A stretch of DNA of 64,000 bases, taken from NCBI GenBank assembly GCA_963920665.1, contig OY987267.1, positions 11,966,001 through 12,030,000 on the forward strand, in the 5' to 3' direction. The DNA is from Straminergon stramineum. Taxonomy: Eukaryota; Streptophyta; Bryopsida; Hypnales; Calliergonaceae. The notes under the pieces were generated by a model. It had not been told where the DNA came from, searched no databases, and saw only the letters and a program-made list of their open reading frames with translations. The translations under genes and the position numbers were made by a program. Numbering within the stretch: the first letter of the stretch is position 1; each line of letters opens with the position of its first letter. Below are positions 13,201 through 22,410 of the stretch, in pieces.

Positions 13201-14703
13201 ATTCATTTAGAAGTATTGTGGGCATTCTTAGAGATTTTCTATGGATGTGGAACAATGTATGAGAGGGTAATGCTTGCTTCATTTGTCTCTCATATGCTTT
13301 ATTATGGAATAGAGTACATCCTTCATCAAAAGCATGGTCATACCATTGGGGGCAATTGGATGAGTAGAGAGACTCGCACTAATTGCCTCATATCTTGTCA
13401 TGCTGCTGTTAACTATGTTAGAATGATGAGAAATAATTACCCTCATTTGCCATGCCCATTAGGTAACATTGGTTCAGATTGTTGTGAGGACTTTTTTTCC
13501 CTCCTTGGACAACAAGTGAAGAATAAACATACATTTTCTGTTGGAGAAGCTATTGAAAGATGTTCCCACATTGGTAGAACTGAGCAAGTTAAATATTCTG
13601 ATGATGGAATATCATTTGCTCAATCCCGGCGGAGGAAGAATATATGGTGGTCATCAAATGCCCAAGTGACAGGTTCTAACTTATGTGATTATGCCTCAGT
13701 GACTGATGAGAATCTTAAGAAGGCTTGGTGTGAAGGCATTGTTATGGCATAGAATAGGGCTAAGAGGGTTGCCATGAAGGAGGTACTTCAAACATTAGGG
13801 AAATGGACTGACCCTTGCCCCCATTCTTTTAGTCATGAATCATTAGCTCATGATACACATGAAAATTATACAAAAAGAACTAACAATCATGTTGTTGATG
13901 ATGGGCCTCTTAGAGAAGCTATAGTAGTTTTACAATCAATATTGTTACATGCTGAGCAAAGTGATAATTTAGATAGTAGAATTTTGAGTGTAGGTTCAAA
14001 ACACTCTTCTACAATTGAAGTACTAGGTAAAGGTCAAGTGTACAAGATGAGATTAATTTCTGAATTGAACATACACTCCCTTGAGAAGTTGCCTTTGGAT
14101 AGGTTGAGGCATGTAAGATATAAAAGTACAAATCTAGATGCTTATGTGTATGATGATGATCAAGTGCATATTGGATTATTTGATGATGTTGGGCTTTTGT
14201 TTGATGAGGGTAATGGGAAGTTGCTATGGCACATTGGAAGGGTGCAAAAAATAGTCAAGGCTGTTGGAGAAAAAGGAGCCCAAGTGGATTATGTTCAAAG
14301 TGTTTCACTTTTTGATGAGAAAATCAGTATATTGCCAAAGTATTACAAGCACATTGCAAGATTGCAGTATACATATGGAGGTTATGAAGGAGCTAAATGT
14401 GACTTCATTGGTTTGGAGAGTATTGTATGCATTGTTACAATAGCCATTGATGTGGATAAAGACATTTATGCATTGGCTGTAGAAGATCGTGATGCCTTGG
14501 ATAAGTATGTGGATTGTGAGATGAAGCGTAGAGGCTCATGTAGTGGAGTTAGAAGTAGAGAGAAGGAGTGCACTACATCTGTAATTGCCACAGCTCCTTC
14601 CAAAAGAGGGAGACCTTGGAAGGCCCCTATAGTTTTAGCAAATACTAGTTTGATATCTTCTTCGAACACCCCCATAAGGCACTCTACAAGGTTAAAAAAA
14701 TAG
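10272..14703 (+). pseudogene. Transposase with two ZF-HD-type fingers and RNase H core
   Basis: The first exon starts at ATG 10272. It encodes two consecutive zinc fingers of the ZF-HD dimerisation type: ECKR...GDGCLLF...LCDCCSCHRSFH (10294-10404) and CVKKH...DGCQLF...KCGACGCHRSLH (10432-10542). A GT-AG intron (11194-11282) keeps phase. It is followed by a C2H2-like finger, WRCTICDYKG...HMKGAVH. The long core (11854-13752) has DGDARRRKL, QDPIHVGKKLRNP (about 12908) and SDCCEDFFSLLG (about 13472). These resemble the Asp, D-x-x-H-x-x-K-x-x-RN and Glu blocks of P-element/THAP9 RNase H transposases. The C-terminal part (13774-14703) is unrecognised. Lesions are one frameshift near 11612, an in-frame TGA at 11812 and a TAG at 13750. 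Repaired length would be about 1,440 residues. Finger identity is strong; the P-superfamily call is inference. Confidence 0.7.
11194..11282 (+). other. Intron of the transposase gene
   Basis: GAAG|gtaatt to tctcag|GGG. Removing these 89 bases joins HASE-G to AVMIDDNNWRCT in phase (phase 1 donor, two-base acceptor completion), linking the ZF-HD fingers to the C2H2-like finger. Confidence 0.7.
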
Positions 14704-14902
14704 GTGTTTCATTCTTCATATATCTTATGAAGTTTTTTTTAATAAATATGCAACCCAACATTTTCTACAACTATTTTATTTAATTTGGCCTTCACCCAAC
14801 TTTTTGGTTGTTTTAATTCCATATAATTTTTACAAAAGCAATCCTCTAAGCCATTTTAATGCCGATGACCCGTGCATATAATATGGGAGTTGCATACCCG
14901 GG

Positions 14903-14910
14903 ATTTAATT
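14903..14910. repeat. Right target-site duplication ATTTAATT
   Basis: Directly follows the right CCCGGG terminus and is identical to 6975-6982. On the minus strand it lies directly after the GTAAG splice donor of the host gene (14911-14915). Confidence 0.9.
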
Positions 14911-14915
14911 CTTAC

Positions 14916-17164
14916 CCCCACATACCAAACGCATTTGTTTAGGAAAGGCCCCAACTTCTCCTCAGATACGGGCTTAGCTGGAAACTTCCTACCGTCACGA
15001 GATGGCATGGAAGAATTTCACCATTTTAGGAACTAGATCTTGTGGAAGGCTGTAGTGTTGCAAGTAGCAAGCATTTGTAGTTTCTCTAAAGTCATCTCAG
15101 GCATCTCATTTGAGCTCTAGTGCTTCTCCACTTATACCATTGACATGCTCTTAGTTCATAACTAGTCTCAAAATACAAAGAAGAAATTTAATGTAGTAAT
15201 TATCTCATAACAAAACTCACCTCTTCAAGGAATCTTCGACCATGGCCAGGATTAGCCACCGCCAACAACTTCATCATCTTAACATACAATTTGGCACTTT
15301 TCTCTTTTGCCCCAACTCTCATGGCATCTGCAACCCCTTGGTCACTCTTATCCTCGAACGGTGTGACCTCAATATACTTTCGAGCTGTTGAACCTGCTGC
15401 ATGTACAATTTCTTGCTGCAAAAAATGAACATTATTTAAATTTGAAAACAAATAAAATTCTGAGAGCAAGTCATATGAAATAAAAACTAGTAAATGTAAA
15501 GTCTCATAATTTCTATCTTACCCAAAATACAAATGACGTAAAAACATCAACGGGCATGGAATACCAACTCTTTTTAGATTGTTGAGCACCGCATCGTTTC
15601 ACCTTTGATGGCCTCAACATCTCATTGAACTTATGCAAGGGTAATAGGCCATATTTTTGAACACGATACAATATATGTATCAAATTTGTCTTCACAGGTG
15701 AGTCTTCAGTGGATCTGTAGATGAAGAAAATAAATTTGATTAAGCTTTTTCAATGTGAGCCATATGACAAGTTCAACAACAAAGAAAAAAAATACAACAT
15801 TCAAATCAATATGAAATTTGAATACTCACTTGTTTATGTCATGCATTACTTGCATGACCAACTCAATCCTACCCTTTGTATCTAGAACAATGCAATTGAC
15901 TACATAGTGAAAGATTGGGTTTGAAGATTGCAGCCTTGCGATGTGTTGCATCCATGCCTACAATCTATGATTCCTATCACAAACGAAGAATTTCAAATTC
16001 TTCAAGAATTTCAATGGACCCACTAAATCGACATAATTGTTGAAAATGTCATTTTCCTTTTTCCACAATGAATCCCATCCTTTGATATCATCCTCTGTTA
16101 CTTCTGCTGTCTCGCCAGCCTCATTGGTTGTAGAAACATAAAATACTGCTGTCCCTTCACAATATCCAAAAACAAATTCCGTCTCAAGCTTCTTTAAGTC
16201 ACTTGAAAGCGTAGGCCTGACCATGGGCATTGCAACAAGTCTGCACAAAAAAATGCGAAGATGAAACAAATTGTCAAGCTTCATCCTTAGACTCGAGATT
16301 GTTGCCACTGAATCGACTTTTTGGAGTCTACGGAGTTCATCCTCTAGCAACTCCTTTTCCTCCTCTTCATCATTAATATCCACCTCCATAAAGCTTACTC
16401 GTTCTTCTTCTTCTTCAATCTCTAGTTGAGTTTCATCGGTTCCAAGAGTCTCTATGATTCTTTCTTCTTGAGTTTGAGTCACTCGAGTGTCATCCATCTG
16501 TGAATCCAATGACAATGAAATTTAGGTCTCCAACAACAAAAACAAAATATTTTCAATATAGAATCAAATGATACAATCATAAATTCATTTTTTTTAATTA
16601 TTCATAATGCCATGATACAAGGATTGAAATGCTAGGGAAATAAACACCAACCCTACCTATGGCTATTACCTAGAGAAAGTATAAATATGAATATAATAGC
16701 TATAGAAATGTATGATCTCAATCCCCTACGGAATTGATGTCTACACTACAGTTTGAGTCAGAGCTCAAGTCAATGAGGACCACCTCATGCTTTGGCACAC
16801 TAGAACTACAAGCACAATCGCATAACTCTTCAATTTGATTACTACACTCGGAGACTGAAGAACAAATACTAGAACTGTACTCAGTACTAGAGCTCTCTAG
16901 TGAAAAGATTGGTTGCTTCCACTTGAGGTTCTTCGAACCACTCATGAGACTACGATGAAGTTGTGCCACATAGGCATGTTTGCGCTTACGGTCATCCAAT
17001 ATGTCACCAGAGCTTACCAAATGAGTATCATTTGTTGCCCCGACATTTGAATTAGGCAAACTCTGAATGCTCTGGTGAATTGGTGCCATTGGTAATGGAG
17101 TGGTTACTACATCTAGGACTGGGTCAACCTCACTAGGGATTGTTGGAGAAGATCCTTTGCTAGT
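14916..17164 (-). pseudogene. ParB/methyltransferase-like gene, 5' part (ParB-like segment)
   Basis: Minus-strand exons begin with one starting TSKGSSPTIPSEV (acceptor ggccag at 17165-17170; serine-rich, 17164 to about 16734). An acidic exon follows, starting MDDTRVTQ. The next stretch contains DDIKGWDSLWKKENDIFNNY...LKNLKFFVCDRNHRL-stop-AWMQHI (about 16060-15940) and ends TKGRIELVMQVMHDINK (about 15838). More exons are at 15700-15513 and 15420-15215. The last ends FLNKCVWYVG|gtaag at 14916. The FFVCDRNHRLxAW pattern recalls the DGNHRLxA core of ParB/sulfiredoxin-fold domains, which in phages and plasmids are often joined to N4/N6 DNA methyltransferases like the 3' half of this gene. Internal stops (in the RNHRL-AW segment and about 15030-15045) mark decay. 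The ParB call is by motif only. Confidence 0.5.
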
Positions 17165-17743
17165 CTGGCCAACAACAATAAGATTTTGCCAAGACAAATA
17201 TAATTGAAATATTAGCTCATAAATAAATGAGATGCAAAGTCTAATATTCAAAGCCAAACATAAAATAATTTCTAATAAAAAAAATTAATGCAATTAAGTA
17301 AAATCTCTATTCATGTCATTTATATCTAACTAGAGTGCCTAATAATCATTACATATATTAAACAATGATCACTTCAATGATTTGTAACAAAGCAAAGATT
17401 AACTTACTTGCTTAGGATATTAGACTTGTCCATATACTATGGTCACAACACATAAAATCCACCAAATTAAATTCTAATACACTTTATGTTGCCTCAAAAA
17501 TATACCTAACATCTATGTTAAACAACGTTATTCTCGCAAATTTTCTAGTGGACCAATACAATAGTATAATAAGGGTAGGTAAACAACCTTGAAATGTCAA
17601 ACAAACAAAGTATTCAAAACCAATAGGCATTTAGTGATGGTTACTTTAAAAATTAAAAAATAACAGAGTTGTCAAGACAAGCCAATTCTAGTGGAACCAC
17701 TGATCAGCTTGCGAGGTGAAATGAGTCAAGAGATTGGTGCATT

Positions 17744-17841
17744 GGGGACGGAAAAAGGGGGTACCTCGAGGTATCCCTACATCTTTAGTTGGGTCCGACT
17801 TATGATGTAGGGACTCCTCAAGGTAACCCCTTTTTTTGTCC
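17744..17841. repeat. Palindromic hairpin element, copy 1
   Basis: GGGGACGGAAAAAGGGGGTACC pairs with GGTAACCCCTTTTTTTGTCC around a smaller inner stem (CCCTACATC with GATGTAGGG) and a centre AGTTGGGTCCGACT. First of a local family of hairpins of about 98 bp. Flanks are unlike each other; no clear target duplication. Confidence 0.8.
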
Positions 17842-18097
17842 TGCTAGCATGACTAGAAGGAGGGATATTGATAAAGCTTTGTATATTTCTATTTTAGCCC
17901 CCCAAAACAAAATAATAATCATGCATGAAGGTCTTTCCACTTCCATCTCACTGATCAGCCAATCACAAGTTCTACTCACTGAGTTGTGGATGAAGTACTG
18001 ATTCTATTCTGTTCAATTTAGCAAAACATGAGCATCGAGATTGTGAACTGAAGCAGGATCCAGAGTCGCTCGTGACATTTACAGGAGTTCTGATGAT

Positions 18098-18195
18098 GGG
18101 ACGGAAATTTGGGGTACCCGAAGGTACTCCCAGATCTTTAGTTGGGGCCGACTAAGGATCTGTGGGAACCTCCAGGTACCCCAAATTTCCGTCCC
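18098..18195. repeat. Palindromic hairpin element, copy 2
   Basis: Outer arms from GGGACGGAAATTTGGGG to CCCCAAATTTCCGTCCC pair perfectly over 21 bp. The inner stem is CCCAGATC with GATCTGTGGG and TTAGT with ACTAA, around TGGGGCCG. Compared with copy 1 both arms have changed together. The downstream flank ctcaggaatatttcaagtt is shared with copy 3, so copies 2 and 3 also belong to a longer duplicated segment of about 485 bp. Confidence 0.85.
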
Positions 18196-18579
18196 CTCAG
18201 GAATATTTCAAGTTGTTTCGATTTTGATCATAAAACCATTGCCCAATTTTTTGGAATATTTGCCAAGATGGTAGAGAAACAGGTTGAAGAACTAAACTGT
18301 AGCTGCACAAGTAGATTTAAAAAATTTGCAAAAGAAAAAAAAGGATGTCAAAATTGACTTAGCAGATCTGTAATCGAAGAGGGAGCTGTATTGCTATTCT
18401 CTACGTGTCTCCCCTTAACAAGTTAATGTGTTCGATTCTCAAAATTATTATATTACTACAAACAATGATTTTTGAGCGTAATGATCTGACCACGCTTAGT
18501 GGTCCTAGATTGGTCATTGACAATCTAAACTGAGGCAAGCTCCAAAATTGGGAATCAAATTTTGTAGGAGTTTTTATCA

Positions 18580-18679
18580 GGGGATGGAAATTTGGCATAC
18601 CTAAAGGTACTCCCAAATCTTCAGTTGGGGCTGACTAAGGGTCTGCGGGAACCTCCAGGTACCCCAAATTTCTGTCCCC
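18580..18679. repeat. Palindromic hairpin element, copy 3
   Basis: GGGATGGAAATTTGG...CCCCAAATTTCTGTCCC with the same centre (AGTTGGGGCTGACT). Some arm mismatches make it the less perfect neighbour of copy 2. It is followed by the same ctcaggaatatttcaagtt flank. Confidence 0.8.
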
Positions 18680-18724
18680 TCAGGAATATTTCAAGTTATT
18701 TTGATTATGCTTTTGAGACCATTG

Positions 18725-18772
18725 CCGACTAAGGATTTGCGGGTTCCTCCAAGTACCCCAAATTTCCATCCC
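18725..18772. repeat. Half hairpin element, copy 4
   Basis: Only the right arm of the family is present: GCCGACTAAGGATTTGCGGG then AAGTACCCCAAATTTCCATCCC. The left arm is absent, so this copy cannot fold as the others do. It is 46 bp after copy 3. Confidence 0.65.
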
Positions 18773-19128
18773 TTGAGGAATGTTTTTGATCTCTTCTTAT
18801 TAAGATCACAAATCCGTCACCCAACTTCCATGAATATTATAGGAAATGGAGGACTAAGATGTCGAGGTCTAACTATACAACTATATTTATGAAAATAGAG
18901 AGAATTCCACAGGCAAGTAAAGAAGAGGAGGACATCTAAACAATTGAGAAGCTGCAGCGTCCATTTGAAAATTCCTACCCGTATGCCAGTGAACATTTAC
19001 ACTTCAAATTCTCACTGCAGACTTCTGATCTTCTAATGCGCTCACAACGACGAGAAGATCAGGATTGAACAAGGTAAAATGAGAGTACAAAAGGCAAGGA
19101 TGTTTTAAAACCAGTAGCACGTACTGAC

Positions 19129-19224
19129 CTCGATTTTCTTTGATAGAGGAGGATTCTCGGTAGTCTCTCTGCCGCCGGCGCTTCTAGTTTCCATTGGTCG
19201 GTGACTTCGAGTGTTCCTCATCAT
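19129..19224 (-). CDS. Possible first exon of the ParB/methyltransferase-like gene
   Basis: On the minus strand ATG ATG at 19224 opens a 32-codon frame starting MMRNTRSHRPMETRSAGG and ending KKIE directly before a GTCAGT splice donor, in phase 0. The next good acceptor downstream in phase 0 is the TSKGSS exon at 17164. Base composition is GC-richer than the surroundings, as for a first exon. If correct, the hairpin cluster lies within intron 1. There is no homology to prove the link; it rests on phase and position only. Confidence 0.3.
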
Positions 19225-19439
19225 AGTTGATGGGTCCTCACATTGGCTGCTCTCAAGAAGCTGTGATCAAGCATAAAACAAAGAAAGGTCATGTGTTTGT
19301 TGCAAATTTGAAGGGTTGGAAGAGAGTTAGTGAAAAGCGATACGACGGAGAATCGAAGTTGCCGTCTTCCTGGAGCCACCCGAGAATTTTGAAGCTTGGT
19401 GGTAGAGCTTGAAGATCCAAGATATTTGGGATCACTTTT

Positions 19440-22410
19440 ATCCTGCTTCCATCAGATGCTGCGATCTGCTAGACAAAACGATGGGACTCCAGCAACGAAA
19501 TTAAAACAACATGGAGATTCAATGATCTTCCTTATTAGAGAGCTTCTATTCATCTGCAAAATTTAGTTTACGACAGTGGAGTTCATGAAATTGCCATGCA
19601 TCCAATCCAAATGTTTTTGAACAATAGCACATTCTATATTAAAGTCAAGTTTGCCATGTATTTTAGAAATTCAGTATATTTAGGAGAATGTGAGCGCCAA
19701 GATCTAGGATTCTCGAGAATGTAAGACCCAGGCTTGGCCATAGCTAAATTTGATCAACGAATGAAGAAAGGTCACAATCCAGAATAATTATCTACGTTCC
19801 CAAAATTAGTAGGAGGATCTTAGCTCTCTAGGTAATTGATCTCTCCTTTAGCTTGTAGCCTAGGATATTATTTTCTAGTTGTCCCTAAATTGATTCTTTA
19901 TCAAATTTATATTTTCAATATCAAGTGCTTCAAACCCCATTCTAGTATTTGGACTTTGGAAGCTGAATTTAGCATTCAAGCTGCCTAATCCACAATTGGA
20001 ATCCAATTGATAGAAGAATAGATGAATATTATGTAAAGCTAGTATGATAATTATTACTTCTAATTATCAGCCATGGTTTCTTTAATGTACATTGAAAAGG
20101 AATGTTAATGTTGGACAATAACCACACAGGAAAAATTGAAAATACCATTGATTCTTCAATTTTGAGTGCGCTTAGTATAATATAATTTTTCAACTTCTTA
20201 TCCACTTTTAGCACTTGAAACGATTATGTCTTTCATACAATAGATGCACGCTGTACTAGGGAGAATTTATTGCTCCTTGATTTAGAGTGACATCCACACT
20301 TGAATATCAATTGTTACCTCCTTCATTACCAACTTCTTCATTATTTTGAATTTTTAAATGCTTTACTGAAAGAATATTGATTTATTAATCTATATTTTGG
20401 TCTACTAAATTATTCCCAAAGTTGTTTGAAGTATATCTTCTATACCAGTTCAAAGATAGACTCTTGAAGATTTGATATGTTCCATTGCTTAACAATATCT
20501 TTGAGTCTCTCTCTTTGTGTAATTCAAGGTGAACACTAATTTAATTATTTTGGAATACTACTCTTCTATGCCTAGGAGATATTTTCTTAAAATAGTAACA
20601 TTGTGATCTTTTCTTTAAAATTATGTAGGATAGATTTGGACCTAAACAATACTAGTTATTTAAATTTTCTAGCATTCATGAATTATTAATCAAATCTCAA
20701 ATATTCTATGGATGTAACACTATTTACTCTCATACGTATCTAAGAATTTAGGGTCTTGAAATATTTGAGGAGATGCATGGAAACTAATTTCATACAAAGC
20801 CTTCTTGCAATACATGATAGATATTTTTTCTATCACTTCATTCATTCATTTGTGAATAATTGTACAACTGCATATATTTTCTCTAGAAATTTTTAGTGTT
20901 CATTGAATGGAGTTGAGTCATTGTAGAAAACATTTATTCCCTTTCTTTTTTACTGAAGATTAAATATATCAAAATCTCCCTTAGAAATGGTAATTCTTGA
21001 TCCTACCCTATTAGAATATCAAGAGTATATGATGAGCATTCACTGGACACCACATTACACTCCTTGAAATATACCTATGACATGCATAGAAATGTATTTG
21101 CAATAGAAAAGAAGAAGATATAAATCAATGTATTGCTTCTATAATGCTAGGGAGAATGGAGAAAGCTTCAAGCAAGAACATAGTCATGTATAGATGCTTA
21201 CACTATCAAAGGTATCCTCTCTCTCCTGGCCTCTTCCGGGGATTGTATCTTTTGACGCCTCTATCACAACATTCATGGAGTGTCTTGCAACATCCTCCTC
21301 GCCTCCACTACAAGCTCCTAAATATCGAAGGGATTTCCGGAGCTCACCTGTTCTTAGCAAACCTCTCTTAGAAGCAACTTTCTTTCCTCGATTCATCCTC
21401 ACTCTCCGAAGTTCCTTACAAGAAGAAAAGTACAAGGACCTACTCTTCTTTCGTTTTTGTGTATGCTTTGGAACACCAAATGAAGTGCTATAGTTTTCTA
21501 AGAGCATGAAGGGATGGGGCAATGCATCTGACGCAACACTCTCTAAAGCAAATGAGGACTTCTAGAGATAACCTTGGTAAGACATCTATACAACGAAGTG
21601 TCCTCTACTTATATGCCCGAATGAACTGGTTTGGTGGCCTAGAAAGTGACATTAAAGATTAGGTTGGCAATTGACACCGCTTCTAGCAATTTATGATTGA
21701 GATAGCTGACAAACGCCTTTCATATGCCGTCCATATATAAGATATATCACTAGCATTGAAAACTAGGTTGCTCAAGTATTGTACAGTTAAGAATTAATGA
21801 CTGCTACAAGTGACATTGTCTTAAAAGAGCCGCTTGGAGTTATTCTAACGCTATCTATAAACTACATATTGATTCGGCTGTCACCTTTCCCTTATTGCCA
21901 CATCAAAGTGAAGGATCCATTTGTTTTGATATTTTGTAGATGAAGCTAATATGTATGAATGATATAATCATTGACATTGCCATCACGAGCATTCATATAC
22001 GATCTAAAAGAAGGCCATAATAAAAGCTAGGGCAGGCGGCTTGGAGTAAATTCCTTTTATGCACGATAAAGGAAGAACCTCTAAATTTCAAATTGCTATG
22101 TTCCTCTATTAATTGTTCATGGTAGAGGAACCAAAATGCTACAATACCTCAAGGAGTTCACTTTGTCTTCACTATGCACTCAATACCCACTTCCATTTGT
22201 TTGTTTTAGTCTTTAGGGTGTATTTTGAAGATGGCTTCCATTTGAGTAGATGGATATGAGGTTCCGCTTGTATTTCCAATAGATGACGAAGGACGAGCTA
22301 AAGTATTGAGTCACCTACTTCATGTCCATTTTAGATTTGTAGAGTCTTCTATCTATGTTGAAGAAGAGAGGAAGTGAGAATCAGGTGACTTACAACAATC
22401 TATTGTTGTC
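19440..22410. other. Gene-free stretch upstream of the SWIM-domain gene
   Basis: About 3 kb with no supportable gene. 19440-21120 is AT-rich. 21190-21540 holds overlapping open frames on both strands with no recognisable domain. From about 22240 onwards weak coding character leads into the SWIM-type gene, so an undetected 5' exon may lie in 21.2-22.4 kb. Confidence 0.35.

Larger units (their letters stand above)
6983..14902 (+). mobile_element. Complete 7.9-kb DNA transposon, P-like with ZF-HD fingers
   Basis: The ends are terminal inverted repeats of about 28 bp (6983-7010 and 14875-14902) that begin CCCGGGTA and differ at one clear position. They are flanked by a perfect 8-bp duplication, ATTTAATT. 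The element carries one plus-strand transposase gene occupying its right half (10272-14703). The left 3.1 kb lacks long open frames and probably holds 5' leader and promoter DNA; it also contains a dispersed repeat at 9090-9375. It sits in an intron of the minus-strand ParB/methyltransferase-like gene, antisense to it, at intron position +6. Eight-base duplications fit P or hAT. The transposase favours P/THAP9-like (see that entry). Near-identical ends and few coding lesions suggest a fairly recent insertion. Confidence 0.9.

Noticed and set aside
6983..14902. hAT or KDZ assignment for the 7.9-kb transposon
   Set aside because: An 8-bp duplication alone would fit, but I see no hAT dimerisation block or KDZ-type motifs; the D-x-x-H-x-x-K-x-x-RN and E-D-F-F blocks favour a P/THAP9-like core. 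Kept as an alternative only.
6969..14915. Longer inverted repeat beginning GTAAGAATT as transposon ends
   Set aside because: Similarity extends outward past CCCGGG only because the target duplication ATTTAATT is itself near-palindromic; the TSD fixes the ends at 6983 and 14902.
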